Source: Roseibium sp. TrichSKD4 (GTDB taxonomy: Bacteria > Pseudomonadota > Alphaproteobacteria > Rhizobiales > Stappiaceae). From it: a stretch of 64,000 nt of DNA. The DNA lies in contig NZ_GL476319.1 of NCBI RefSeq assembly GCF_000148725.1, positions 639,923 to 703,922 on the forward strand, given 5' to 3'. The notes under the pieces are model-generated. The model was not told the origin of the DNA and did not search any database. It saw only the letters and a list, made by a program, of their open reading frames with translations. Each line of letters starts with the position of its first letter. Position 1 is the stretch's first letter. Positions 14,459 through 24,432 of the stretch are shown here, one piece after another. Position numbers and translations under genes: made by a program.

Positions 14459-16984
14459 CTAGCTTTCAAGCGGAGGCAATTGCACTGCATCAGTATTGAG
14501 GCGATTTGTCCGAAGCTCTTCAAGCAAAGCGGTTTCGGCAATGGCTCGGCTAAACAGATATCCTTGGGCGCGCCGACATCCCAATTCGATCAGTTTCTGG
14601 CGCTGATGCGAGGTTTCCACCCCTTCCGCCACAACATCTGCGCCAAGCCCACGAGCAACATCGAGAAACCCGGAGATAATCACTTCCGAACTCCGGTCAA
14701 GACACACCTTGTCAACGAAACTCTTGTCGATTTTGACTTCATTGAACTGATACTCCTGCAAATGACGGAAAGAGCCATACCCTGTTCCAAAATCATCCAT
14801 TGAAAGAGAGACACCAGCAGCTGCAAAACTCTGCAAACTCGCCCGGATTGCCTGCGCTGACCGGTCAATCAACGCATTTTCTGTCACTTCGACAGTTAAT
14901 TTCGAAGTCAATCCTCGATAGCGATTAAACAACTTCAAATATCCACCGCGTATCTCACGCGATGCCAAACTTTCCTCCGAAATATTGATTGAAAAACGGG
15001 GGGAGAATTCTCCACCCTCGTGAATGCTATGCATTGCGCTCAGCGTCCGCCCTGCAATCAGGAGATCCAATTCGCCCTGAGCACCAAAATATTCCACCAT
15101 GTCCATGAATTCAGCTGGCGCACGCAACGTGCCGTCCGAACGGCGCCACCGCGCAAGTGCCTCAAATCCTATGATGCGACCGCTCGAGAGACACACCTGG
15201 GGCTGATAGACCGGAAAAATTTCCCCGTTCTCGAGTGCGTTGCTTATTCTCCGACGGCTTTCCTGCCGGTAGCGACGGGATTGAATCGTATCTCTATGAA
15301 TTTCGACATTTGTTGTCGGGCTTTGCTTTGCAGTAAACATCGCAATATCAGCTCGCGAAAACATGTCCTGAGGATGCAGCACAGTGTGATCGAATATTGC
15401 GACACCAATACTGGCACCAACAAACAGCTCTTCCCCGTTGTGCGAAATAGGGGCGGACATCGACTCGTGCAGCCGGTCAGCAATATTCGATGCAAGATCG
15501 GCATAAAAGACACGAGGGACCAGCATGGCGAACTCATCTCCCCCAATGCGCCAGACTTTTTTACCCTCGTAGTTGAATTGACGAAGCCGGTCAGCAACGA
15601 CCTTCAGAACCTTGTCACCTGTCTGGTGGCCAAAGGCGTCGTTGATCGGTTTGAATTCGTCCAAGTCTATGTTGAAAAATGCATCACCATCGGTGAAAGC
15701 AGTGGCATCACTCGAGAAACGCTCCTCCATGTCGCGGCGGTTGGGCAACATCGTCAAGTGGTCAGTCCGCGCTTCGACTTCAGCAGCTCGCGCTTGTTTC
15801 AACCCCATCCGAAACCGCTCAACAACCTCATAAAGTTTGCGGATCTCGAACAAACTCAATCTTGGCGGGCTGACCGCAACCTCCAGATCTCCCGCAGCCA
15901 CACGCGCAAGGAGCCGTGTTGTGCTTACAATTGGCCGCGCGATATGACTACGAAGGGCAATCAAAACAACAACCATTACGGAGATTGAAAACACCGATCC
16001 AAAGAGCGTCAACCACAGCGCCCTGAGAGAGGCGTCCTGTTGCTCACGCCAGTAATTCTCAATTTCCTTGCCCGACAAGGAAGCTACGGTTGAAATCGCT
16101 GCAAGGGCCTCTGTAGAAAGTTCAAAAAACTCCTCAAAACCAGGCGCGTGTTTCCCCTCTTCTCCTGCCAGGGCAGCATCAATCTGGTGCATGAGCTCCA
16201 TATGGTCGTCATAGTACACACGCTGAGCTTCCTCTATTGCTTCACCAATTGGACTTGCAGGAGCAAGGCGAAGAGAGACATTGCGCAGGATCTCCCAAAT
16301 CTGCTTTGTAAGCCGCAAGTGCTCATGAATTAAGACAGCTTCCGGTTTTGAAAACGGTACCGCCTTAAGAGTTGCGACCGCGTACGGGGTACGCGCACGT
16401 CCGGCGAATTCACGCGCCTCCCAAGCCAAATATTGCAATTGCAACAAGTCGTAAGACTGAGTGCTGATTTCTTCTGAAGGAATCTCCAAAACCGCCCGCA
16501 AAACTGCAGAGAGGTCTATGACATTAATAAGTTTCGAAACGAGTGCTGCACAAGTTTCAGAACAAGCTCCTCTACGTTGCAACGCCTGATCAACCTCGAC
16601 CCGGGTTTGGTGTAACTCACCCAGCAGTGATTGGGCGTTTATCTGGAATTCGGCGGAACTTAGATCTCCAGATTTCATATTGTCCCCATTGTGGGACAGC
16701 GCTCTTTCGAAATGACGATCAACCAGCTGACGCTGCTCCTCCAGCATCTCCCTCAATTGACCGCGCTTCTTTGTCTCAAGCGCGAATGCGACTTGGGTCA
16801 CACTGCGTTCAAGTGAAAGAGCGACCTGGCCATCAATCCATGCAGCAGTCGTTCTGGCTACCAAAGCACTGCTGCGATCCTCGACATGATCTCGCCAGGA
16901 CGAAACAGAAATACTTCCAAGCAGCGCAAGCAACGGCACAATAAGCACCGTCATCGCAGCAATAAGAAACTGATGGATACGCAT
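14459..16984 (-). CDS. GGDEF-EAL c-di-GMP enzyme with HAMP domain
   Basis: About 841 residues, inner membrane. Two membrane segments (residues 8-25 and about 335-355) enclose a periplasmic sensor region. A HAMP domain follows (RPIVSTTRLLARVAAGDLEVAV), then a diguanylate cyclase domain with RIGGDEFAM intact, and an EAL phosphodiesterase domain with EALARW, NISEES, EVTENAL, DDFGTGYGS, KIDKSFV and EGVET, so both sites look catalytic. It lies downstream of flgE-flgK-flgL on the same strand after a 190-base gap, suggesting control of motility versus attachment. The ATG at 16984 is preferred; an in-frame GTG at 17005 would add seven residues. The periplasmic ligand is unknown. Confidence 0.9.
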   Translation of the reverse strand: MRIHQFLIAAMTVLIVPLLALLGSISVSSWRDHVEDRSSALVARTTAAWIDGQVALSLERSVTQVAFALETKKRGQLREMLEEQRQLVDRHFERALSHNGDNMKSGDLSSAEFQINAQSLLGELHQTRVEVDQALQRRGACSETCAALVSKLINVIDLSAVLRAVLEIPSEEISTQSYDLLQLQYLAWEAREFAGRARTPYAVATLKAVPFSKPEAVLIHEHLRLTKQIWEILRNVSLRLAPASPIGEAIEEAQRVYYDDHMELMHQIDAALAGEEGKHAPGFEEFFELSTEALAAISTVASLSGKEIENYWREQQDASLRALWLTLFGSVFSISVMVVVLIALRSHIARPIVSTTRLLARVAAGDLEVAVSPPRLSLFEIRKLYEVVERFRMGLKQARAAEVEARTDHLTMLPNRRDMEERFSSDATAFTDGDAFFNIDLDEFKPINDAFGHQTGDKVLKVVADRLRQFNYEGKKVWRIGGDEFAMLVPRVFYADLASNIADRLHESMSAPISHNGEELFVGASIGVAIFDHTVLHPQDMFSRADIAMFTAKQSPTTNVEIHRDTIQSRRYRQESRRRISNALENGEIFPVYQPQVCLSSGRIIGFEALARWRRSDGTLRAPAEFMDMVEYFGAQGELDLLIAGRTLSAMHSIHEGGEFSPRFSINISEESLASREIRGGYLKLFNRYRGLTSKLTVEVTENALIDRSAQAIRASLQSFAAAGVSLSMDDFGTGYGSFRHLQEYQFNEVKIDKSFVDKVCLDRSSEVIISGFLDVARGLGADVVAEGVETSHQRQKLIELGCRRAQGYLFSRAIAETALLEELRTNRLNTDAVQLPPLES

Positions 16985-17192
16985 TTTACGCAACCCCAAG
17001 GTCACACGACACCAAGGATGCTGATATTAATATAGAAATTATAATAGTCTAATAATTCAGAACTGATATTAGCTTTGAAATTACCCTAGAGGAAATAATC
17101 AGAGCCATTAGACTTCAAGAAATAGACACATTTTTTCAGATCACAACCTAGGCCGAGTTCACAACGAAACATCGACTTCAATTTGACCGCTA

Positions 17193-18767
17193 TCAGATAT
17201 AATCAGCCAGATTCAGGTTAAAGACGATGGAACTGGCACGATAAGAAGCTTCCAGATTGGTTTGCAATTGCAAGATTTCAACGGCGAGAAGCTCCTTGTC
17301 CACGCCCTCGATTTCATCGATCGTAGCACTGTAAGTCGACTTCATCTGGGTGTGGCGCGAATCCGTATCCTGTACCGTTCGGAAGGCGATGGATATCTCG
17401 GTCGAGATATCGACAATTCCGGATTGATCAGCCACATCCGGCTGAACCACTGATCGGAACCGCTGAACAAACTCACCGTAGTGAAGCTTGTCGATGCGCT
17501 CCTGTGCGGCGAGCATTTCCTTTTTCTCTTCAGGGGTTTCAGATCCGGTAAAGGCGACATCCGTGCTGAAATCAGCTGCGACAAAAGTTGCCAGAGACTT
17601 CATCACATCGGATAAGCCTTTCTCATTCGCCCGAGCGCCGTAACTGACATTCAGATTGTCATCAACTCGGGCATTCTTGTCGCGGCGCGCGTCGGTGGTC
17701 GACGTATTCTCTCCGACATACCACTCAACGGTGGTGCTCGCCCCGCTGATCAAAGCTGTCGCACTTTCAAACGGAGGCCCATCGACACGCATTGGGGTCG
17801 CCCCGCCGAAGGTATCAAAGAACTGATCCCCTGCCCATTCGGAAGCCGCTGCCTTCAAGCTGGTATTTGCCTGCTCTTCGATTTTTTCGAGGATCTTTGC
17901 ACGAAGGTTTGCAGCCGTTTCATCTGTGTCCGCACCGATGACAAACGTATCTACCCCCTCCCCGGTGGTATCAGCCGCCAGTTCAAATGAGACCGGCTTC
18001 GTGTGTCCCGGCGGCAAGGTAAACTCGATGGATATTTTTTGGCCGGCATCCGGCTGACCGGTGAATTCAATACTCAAACTATCAGGGATAGCACCCGTTG
18101 GCTGCGTGATCGAAGCATTGGCTAAATCACTTGTCACACTGCTTAGCTTCAAACCAAAGTCATGCGCACCATCTTCGGTAATTGTAATTGTGGACGCAGT
18201 TGGTGCGACCAGCGCCGGAACCTCCAGACGCCCTAACTTGTCGCTGCCAAGGTTGGCGGCAATGTACTCGTTCATGACTTGTTTCAAGCCTGCACGATCA
18301 CCCGAACCCTCCATAATGGAGTCCACATCAGCCACCGGGTTTTCATAGGCATCGGTACCGCCATAGAGGTAGTAGCCAGCCACTTCGGTGTTCAAGAGGC
18401 TGATGGCTTCATGCAGCAGCACTTCCGCTGTAGCCTGGGTTCGGGTCTGACCATCATTTTGCAGTTCATAATCGTTCAGGTCGAGCGCCGACTTCGTATC
18501 AAGCCTCAAGTCCTCCAGACGTTCCAGCGTCACATTCAACGACTTGATGTGCAGATTTACCTGCGTGATCGTCTCCTGATAAGACGAAATCCGATTGACC
18601 TTCTGGTTCAACTCCAAATCCAGCAGCCGATTGTCTCCAAGACCTCCATAGGTTTGAGAAACTTTACCGCTAGCCAGTTGGCTGGTTTTCTCGGTCAGAT
18701 TGCCCTTGAGGCTAACCAGTTGCTTGGTGAGATAACTGCGTGAGGTTCCGATACTTTCAATAGCCAT
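17193..18767 (-). CDS. flgL: Flagellar hook-filament junction protein FlgL
   Basis: 524-residue HAP3, which links hook and filament. It has the flagellin-like N-terminal helix (SRSYLTKQLVSLKGNLTEKTSQL) and C-terminal helix (EILQLQTNLEASYRASSIVF) and VAGYYLYGGTDAYENPV, typical of FlgL. Starts eight bases after the flgK stop, so translation is probably coupled. At 524 residues it is longer than enterobacterial FlgL (about 317), with a large inserted middle domain as in many alphaproteobacteria. Confidence 0.93.
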   Translation of the reverse strand: MAIESIGTSRSYLTKQLVSLKGNLTEKTSQLASGKVSQTYGGLGDNRLLDLELNQKVNRISSYQETITQVNLHIKSLNVTLERLEDLRLDTKSALDLNDYELQNDGQTRTQATAEVLLHEAISLLNTEVAGYYLYGGTDAYENPVADVDSIMEGSGDRAGLKQVMNEYIAANLGSDKLGRLEVPALVAPTASTITITEDGAHDFGLKLSSVTSDLANASITQPTGAIPDSLSIEFTGQPDAGQKISIEFTLPPGHTKPVSFELAADTTGEGVDTFVIGADTDETAANLRAKILEKIEEQANTSLKAAASEWAGDQFFDTFGGATPMRVDGPPFESATALISGASTTVEWYVGENTSTTDARRDKNARVDDNLNVSYGARANEKGLSDVMKSLATFVAADFSTDVAFTGSETPEEKKEMLAAQERIDKLHYGEFVQRFRSVVQPDVADQSGIVDISTEISIAFRTVQDTDSRHTQMKSTYSATIDEIEGVDKELLAVEILQLQTNLEASYRASSIVFNLNLADYI

Positions 18768-18775
18768 AAGACACC

Positions 18776-20629
18776 TCAGAATGCGCCGAGCAAACGGTCG
18801 AAGAGCTCATTGACGGCCTGCATGACCCGGGCATTGGCCGCATAAGCATTTTGCAGGTTCACCAGTTGCGCCATCTCTTCATCAAGATCGACCGCATAGC
18901 TTTCTTCGTAACGGATTGCGAAATTTTCAGTGAGGGCCGATTTTGAGGCGCTGTAGGTTTGCGCGTCTTCAGCCTGATTGCCCTGGTAGGCGACAACCTG
19001 ATTGATAAAGTTCATCACAGACCCTTCATAAGGGCTGCTTTTTGTGCCGATACCAGTGTCGGCGTTATAAACTTCTGTGCTTTTTGTCAGCGCATCCAGC
19101 ATGAACTCGGCACGCGCCGGATCATTCTCGGAGTTCTGGCTTGGCGTTGTCGTGTGGAAGACCAGAAGCGAGCTTTCGCTTTTCAGAGCCGAATTAACGT
19201 CAATCGCGATCGCATAGCCGGTGCGTTGACCGCCATTTTCCAGATAGTCAGTGAAGTTCACTTCACCGTCCCGGTTATCGGTGAAAATGTTCAGGCCCAG
19301 CCCTTCATTTGAAGACCCGGTCACGGAACCCTTGAGGGTCAAACCGTCCAGTTCAATAGAGGCTCCACTGTCGCCGAGCACTTGAAGGTTGTCGCTCCCA
19401 TCATTGGAGGCTGCCAACCCGGTCCCGCTCAATGCTGTCACTGCATAACCGACAATGGTTGCAGCCGTGCCAGAAGAAATATCGAGACCAAAAACCGTAT
19501 CGTCAGTACGTGGGGTCGCATCGTCTTCCAGTGGTAGAAAAGCCGGATCGTCAACCGCAATCAGCGTGACTGTCTGCGCTTGTCCGGACGCATCCGTGTA
19601 GGAGACTTCGACCTTTTCACCAGGCTTCAAAGAGGAGAGGTCAAGGGTCTCACCTTCTTCTGAACCAACGGTAACTTCGGTGCCTTCAACAGTCCGGGCG
19701 TTGAGTGCCAGCGTCATCTCAGCTGCGATTTGATCCAGCTGATCCTGAGCTTCAATGAACACCTCATCACGTAGCTCAGCCAGACCAACAATCGTGCCCG
19801 ATGCTGAACTTTCAACCAGATCGTATTCTGTACCACCCGGGGTGCGGACCATGATTGGCTGCCCGCTCGCTCCCGGCTTCAAAATAGGTGTCTCGGTAAA
19901 GGTTAGTTTCGAGGCTTGCCCGTCAGACAGAAGCAGCTCACCGTTCCGGGTGGTGATTTTCAAACTATCATCGACATTAATTTTGATATTCACATCCAGG
20001 TACTTGGAGAGGTCTTCCAGATACCGGTCCCGCTGATCGAGCAGTTGGGCAGTCGAACTATCAGCCAGATTGGATTCACGAATATCTGTCTCAACATCGG
20101 CCAAGCTAGAAAGGAGGGCATTAATGTCCTCTACCTGGGCCGCAAGCTCCCGGTCAGTGCGTTGGCGCAGGTCTTGAATTTGCTCATAAGACGTGCGGAT
20201 TTCATATGCCAGCGCCTCGGCATCCGCCACAACAGTGGTCTGGGCCGTACGACTGCTAGGATCATTGATCAGGCTTGAGAGGGACGTGGTAAAGCGCGAC
20301 GCCAATGCCTGAACACTGGTTCCATCGGAGATTGTCCCGAAAATGGCATCAAGGTCTGACGTATACTGCGCGATTTTCGCGCCGTAGCCGGTGTCCGCAA
20401 GCGAATCCAAGTAGGAAGACTGGATTTCGTTATTGACGACCCGTGTGATTTCCGCCGCAAGAAGACCGCTAACACCACCATTTCCGTCATAGAAGACATT
20501 GGCTTCCACCTGCTTCTTGGTGTAGCCGACCGTGTCTTTGTTGGCGATGTTTTGGGATGTTACGTCCAGCTGACGCTGGTTGAAGGTAACACCAAACAAT
20601 GCGTTGTTAAGGGCAGACGTCAGACCCAT
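18776..20629 (-). CDS. flgK: Flagellar hook-associated protein FlgK
   Basis: 617-residue HAP1 placed between hook and FlgL. The N-terminus (LDVTSQNIANKDTVGYTKKQV) is the classical rod/hook/HAP motif, and the C-terminus (VDLDEEMAQLVNLQNAYAANARVM) is the matching helix. A GGAAAGGGGC ribosome binding site precedes the ATG at 20629. Second gene of flgE-flgK-flgL. Confidence 0.95.
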   Translation of the reverse strand: MGLTSALNNALFGVTFNQRQLDVTSQNIANKDTVGYTKKQVEANVFYDGNGGVSGLLAAEITRVVNNEIQSSYLDSLADTGYGAKIAQYTSDLDAIFGTISDGTSVQALASRFTTSLSSLINDPSSRTAQTTVVADAEALAYEIRTSYEQIQDLRQRTDRELAAQVEDINALLSSLADVETDIRESNLADSSTAQLLDQRDRYLEDLSKYLDVNIKINVDDSLKITTRNGELLLSDGQASKLTFTETPILKPGASGQPIMVRTPGGTEYDLVESSASGTIVGLAELRDEVFIEAQDQLDQIAAEMTLALNARTVEGTEVTVGSEEGETLDLSSLKPGEKVEVSYTDASGQAQTVTLIAVDDPAFLPLEDDATPRTDDTVFGLDISSGTAATIVGYAVTALSGTGLAASNDGSDNLQVLGDSGASIELDGLTLKGSVTGSSNEGLGLNIFTDNRDGEVNFTDYLENGGQRTGYAIAIDVNSALKSESSLLVFHTTTPSQNSENDPARAEFMLDALTKSTEVYNADTGIGTKSSPYEGSVMNFINQVVAYQGNQAEDAQTYSASKSALTENFAIRYEESYAVDLDEEMAQLVNLQNAYAANARVMQAVNELFDRLLGAF

Positions 20630-20699
20630 ATTTTGCCCCTTTCCTTGCGCTGGAAAGTCCGGATCGGCGGCGATGCTTCACCGCCGATCAGACCAGATG

Positions 20700-22079
20700 T
20701 TACCGAACCATATTGAGAGCAGAATCGAGCATCTCGTCCGCCGAGGTCACGATCCGTGAGTTCGCCGAATAAGCTTGCTGCGTCACGATCAGCTTGGAGA
20801 ATTCCGTTGCGATATCCGCGTTGGAAAGCTCAACAGCTTCCGGAACAATATTTCCGTTTGAGGAAATCAGAACTGGAGCACCGGAGGTCGAGGTGGCTGC
20901 AAAGGCCGCACCATCCACGCGACGAAGCTCAAATTCAGCTTCAAATGTTGCAAGCGGAATTTCGTAAAGTGCTCGTGTCTGGCTGTTGGAATAGCTGGCA
21001 TTCACCCGACCAGAGGAATCCACGGCTATACCAACCAACTCACCTGCTGGATACCCGTCCTGAGCAAGATCAACTGAGGAAGCGGCACCTGAGTTTGCTG
21101 CAAACTGAGTGAGAGAGTTGCTGCCGAAGTTCAAGTTCACGTTAGCAGCGGACACATCACCGACTTGCAACGAGGCAATTTCAAACGTATTGCCATTCAC
21201 TGCAACGCCAGTGCCTGCGGTAATTGCATTGAGCGACCCATCGGCATTGAAGGCTGCTTGTCCAAGACGGGTGTATGCCGCGTCCGTTCCAGCTGTGCCG
21301 CGATCGGATGCATAATAGACATTCCAGGTATCGTCAGCCGTTTTAGCCCAGCGCGTTTCCACGTTAATCGCAGTGCCGTTCTGGTTATAAATTGTAATCG
21401 ACCCACCTGAGATCGAAGAATCTACGAAAGCATCATTGTCATCATTGGTGATATCGCTGGTTGCGGTGATCGAACCAGTGATATTCAACTGATCACTATT
21501 TGCCAGGTCAGGATTTGACTTGGCCCGGTTTGTTTCCGGGGTCGGCGGCAAGTTCGCCTGATAATTGATAGCTGTTGTCTTGTTCGCAGGCAGCGGCTGA
21601 TCGGAAATCTGGACGACTTCAGGCGTATCACCAACAGGGTTACCGGTGTCCGGGTTCAGCTCAAATCCTTGGAGATAATATCCAGAGCTGTTGACGAGAT
21701 AGCCATTTTGATCCCGCTCAAAATCACCTGCACGGGTGTAATAGTCCGTCTCTTCAAAGCTTGTCGTTCCGTCAACAACTGCATTGGCCTCGGTAACGAT
21801 GAAATACCCTTCACCGTTGATTGCCATGTATGTTCCGACATCACGGGCAGCAATATCACCCTGCAATGTGTTGGTGGCCCGCGATGTTGCGTATGTTGTG
21901 CCGGAAACCTGCGTAGCCTGACGCGAACCACCACCGGACACCAGATCCGCAAACGTCGTATCAAGACGCTTGTAGCCTGTGGTCTGCGAGTTCGCGACGT
22001 TACCGGAAATATTCTCCAGCGCCCGGGACTGCGCTGTTAGTCCGGACACTGCAGAGTTAATAGCCCCATAGATACCCAT
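20700..22079 (-). CDS. flgE: Flagellar hook protein FlgE
   Basis: 459-residue hook subunit. The N-terminus reads GIYGAINSAVSGLTAQSRAL then ENISGNVANSQTTGYKR, the rod/hook signature; the C-terminus has the matching SNADIATEFSKLIVTQQAYSAN helix. The start at 22079 follows GAAGAGGGTG by about five bases, so an in-frame ATG at 22148 is not used. First gene of the - strand flgE-flgK-flgL set; its promoter should lie in 22080-22381. Confidence 0.95.
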   Translation of the reverse strand: MGIYGAINSAVSGLTAQSRALENISGNVANSQTTGYKRLDTTFADLVSGGGSRQATQVSGTTYATSRATNTLQGDIAARDVGTYMAINGEGYFIVTEANAVVDGTTSFEETDYYTRAGDFERDQNGYLVNSSGYYLQGFELNPDTGNPVGDTPEVVQISDQPLPANKTTAINYQANLPPTPETNRAKSNPDLANSDQLNITGSITATSDITNDDNDAFVDSSISGGSITIYNQNGTAINVETRWAKTADDTWNVYYASDRGTAGTDAAYTRLGQAAFNADGSLNAITAGTGVAVNGNTFEIASLQVGDVSAANVNLNFGSNSLTQFAANSGAASSVDLAQDGYPAGELVGIAVDSSGRVNASYSNSQTRALYEIPLATFEAEFELRRVDGAAFAATSTSGAPVLISSNGNIVPEAVELSNADIATEFSKLIVTQQAYSANSRIVTSADEMLDSALNMVR

Positions 22080-22381
22080 GTTACACCCTCTTCGTGGATA
22101 CAGGCGTGCGCCTTTCGTCGCGCAAGAGGTCAGCAATCTACATGCCACTTTTCATTCAATTTGTTTTATTTGTTTATTTTCAGGCGCTTAGTTAAATAAA
22201 GACCGCAGGTAACACCTAAAACCAATCGGAAAAATTGGACTGCCCGGCAAAAACTGCCAGCCCAACAGGGAAGTTTCGACCGCTCGGCAAGCTGTGTGCA
22301 GTCTGAAAGGATCACCCTTTGCGCCTTGCAGCTGACAAAACGCAGCCCTACTGTTTGAAAAGATAAAAAATAGGAATTCGC
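22080..22381. other. Divergent promoter region flgE / moxR-like
   Basis: About 300 bases between divergent genes, AT-rich around 22150-22200. It must hold the flgE promoter (- strand) and the AAA ATPase promoter (+ strand). I could not identify specific sites. Confidence 0.5.
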
Positions 22382-23227
22382 ATGCGTTTTGAAGGTACCG
22401 ACAGTTATATCGCAACCGAAGACTTGCGCGTTGCCGTAAACGCCGCCGTGGCGCTGGAGCGTCCCCTTTTGGTAAAAGGCGAGCCGGGAACAGGAAAAAC
22501 CGTCCTGGCACAACAAGTGGCAGCTGCGCTGAATGCCGAGCTGATCGAATGGCACGTAAAGTCCACCACCAAGGCCCAGCAAGGCCTTTATGAATATGAT
22601 GCCGTCTCGCGCTTGCGCGACAGCCAGTTGGGTGATGAGCGGGTCAAGGACATCAACAACTACATTCGCAAGGGCAAGCTGTGGGAGGCGTTTGCCTCAG
22701 AGCAACGCCCAGTGCTGCTGATTGACGAGATCGACAAGGCAGACATCGAGTTTCCGAATGACTTGCTGCTCGAACTCGATCGCATGGAATTCCATGTCTA
22801 CGAGACCGGCGAAACTGTGAAGGCCAGACAGCGCCCGGTCGTCATTATCACGTCCAACAACGAAAAAGATCTGCCAGACGCCTTTCTGCGCCGCTGTTTC
22901 TTCCACTTTATCAAGTTTCCTGATGCGGAGACGATGACAGACATCGTGGAAGTCCATTTTCCGGGCCTGAAACAGCGTCTTTTACAGGAAGCGCTGCGCT
23001 TGTTCTTTGAAGTGCGCGATGTTCCAGGGCTTAAAAAGAAGCCTTCAACGTCTGAGCTAATCGACTGGATCAAGCTGTTAGTCAATGAAGACATCGATCC
23101 GGAAACCTTGCGCCAATCCAGCGCTTCGAAGCTCATTCCGCCGCTGCTTGGCGCGCTATTGAAAAACGAACAGGATGTCCACCTGTTTGAAAAGCTGGCT
23201 TTCATGACACGACGGGAAAGGACCTGA
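22382..23227 (+). CDS. MoxR-type AAA+ ATPase
   Basis: 281-residue chaperone-like ATPase. Walker A GEPGTGKT (about residues 36-43), Walker B LLIDEIDKAD (about 116-125) and sensor 1 ITSNNEKDLPDAFLRR. MoxR proteins normally act with a partner vWA protein in metal-cofactor insertion or protein maturation. A CoxE-like vWA protein lies at 28632-29810, so the two probably function together although six genes separate them. A short ribosome binding site (ATAGGAATTCGC) precedes the ATG. Confidence 0.9.
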   Translation: MRFEGTDSYIATEDLRVAVNAAVALERPLLVKGEPGTGKTVLAQQVAAALNAELIEWHVKSTTKAQQGLYEYDAVSRLRDSQLGDERVKDINNYIRKGKLWEAFASEQRPVLLIDEIDKADIEFPNDLLLELDRMEFHVYETGETVKARQRPVVIITSNNEKDLPDAFLRRCFFHFIKFPDAETMTDIVEVHFPGLKQRLLQEALRLFFEVRDVPGLKKKPSTSELIDWIKLLVNEDIDPETLRQSSASKLIPPLLGALLKNEQDVHLFEKLAFMTRRERT

Positions 23228-23235
23228 CACTACGA

Positions 23236-23808
23236 ATGACCCGCGCTCCTAAAGCACTTTCCCTTCTTACCCTGCCGGTTCTTTTTGCGTTGATCTTTAT
23301 ATTATCCGCAACCAATGAGCCTTCGGCACAGGGAACCGGTGGAGCGCGTGTCTATAGTGATCAGCAAGAGGGCTGGGTAGAGGATATGGCTGGTATGCGC
23401 CATTATTCGGGATTGCGCTGTCCTGATCTGGTTGGCCCTCTGGCCCGCGCCAAAGTTCTGGCCGCTGATGCAGACCGTGTCGCCGGCTGCATTTATCTGG
23501 GGCGCGACGGCATCAACGCCATCTTGCGCAAACATGTCCCCGGCTCAGGCAGGCAGTCCACCTACCTGTTCAAAAAGAACTATTCGAGCGCCGGTTTTCA
23601 GCAAGTCCAGTTGACCGGCGTTTCCGCCAGCGGCGTCTCCTTCAAAACCCGACAGCGCGGGGACCGCGTTTACATTGAAACCATGTGGCAGTTCGAAGGG
23701 GAAAAGGCCGACTTCACCTTGTGGCTCTATTACATCCTTCCCAAACACGAAACAGATATTGCCGCCACCCTAGAGGCCTTCAAGGTTATGCTTGCACGCC
23801 AAAACTAG
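23236..23808 (+). CDS. Exported protein of unknown function
   Basis: 190 residues with an N-terminal signal peptide or anchor (SLLTLPVLFALIFILSA, about residues 9-25). The remainder is soluble, with two cysteines (GLRCPDL and VAGCIYL) that could form a disulphide. No family recognised. It starts eight bases after the MoxR stop and probably belongs to the same transcript. Confidence 0.75.
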   Translation: MTRAPKALSLLTLPVLFALIFILSATNEPSAQGTGGARVYSDQQEGWVEDMAGMRHYSGLRCPDLVGPLARAKVLAADADRVAGCIYLGRDGINAILRKHVPGSGRQSTYLFKKNYSSAGFQQVQLTGVSASGVSFKTRQRGDRVYIETMWQFEGEKADFTLWLYYILPKHETDIAATLEAFKVMLARQN

Positions 23809-23849
23809 GCTGTGTGGACACGGGCACAGGAAGAGGGAAAACGCGTCAT

Positions 23850-24368
23850 ATGCCAAGGCTCATCTTGTACCGGCACGCAAAATCGGACTGGAACTTCCCG
23901 GAGCTGACCGACAAGCAACGCCCGTTGAACAGCCGCGGTCAAAAGGCAGCTCCCGAAATGGCCTGGTATTTGACCGACCAAAACCTCTTCCCGAATCTGA
24001 TCCTATGCTCTTCTTCCCAGCGCACACGCGAAACTCTCATCCCGGTGCTGGCGCTCATGACACAAGAGACCGAAATCCGGCTGCTGGATCAGGTGTATGA
24101 CGACGGCGACTTCGATTATCTGGAACTCATCAGAACCCATGGCGGCACCGCTGAAACCCTCATGGTCATAGGGCACAACCCGGCAACCGAAATAAGCGCG
24201 CAAAGCTTCGTCAAGGATGGCAGCGGACCGCAATGGGACGATATGCGGACCAAATACCCGTCAGGTGCTATTGCTGTGATCGATTTCAAGATCTCATCAT
24301 GGGCTGACCTTGCCCTCGAAACGGGCCAGTTCGTCAGCTTTACAAAACCACGGGACTTGATGAGTTGA
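23850..24368 (+). CDS. SixA-like histidine phosphatase
   Basis: 172 residues. The N-terminal RHG-type motif is LILYRHAKSDW (catalytic His and Arg), with SSSQRTRET and VIGHNPATE supplying the second Arg and His of the histidine phosphatase superfamily. SixA removes phosphate from HPr or histidine phosphotransfer proteins, but the substrate here is unknown. The ATG at 23850 fits the family N-terminus; AGGAAGAGG lies about 14 bases upstream. Confidence 0.88.
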   Translation: MPRLILYRHAKSDWNFPELTDKQRPLNSRGQKAAPEMAWYLTDQNLFPNLILCSSSQRTRETLIPVLALMTQETEIRLLDQVYDDGDFDYLELIRTHGGTAETLMVIGHNPATEISAQSFVKDGSGPQWDDMRTKYPSGAIAVIDFKISSWADLALETGQFVSFTKPRDLMS

Positions 24369-24432
24369 TCTCAAAACTACTGGCGAGAATGCATCCGTCC
24401 CCGCCAATAACATGAGATTTCACCCCAGAGCT

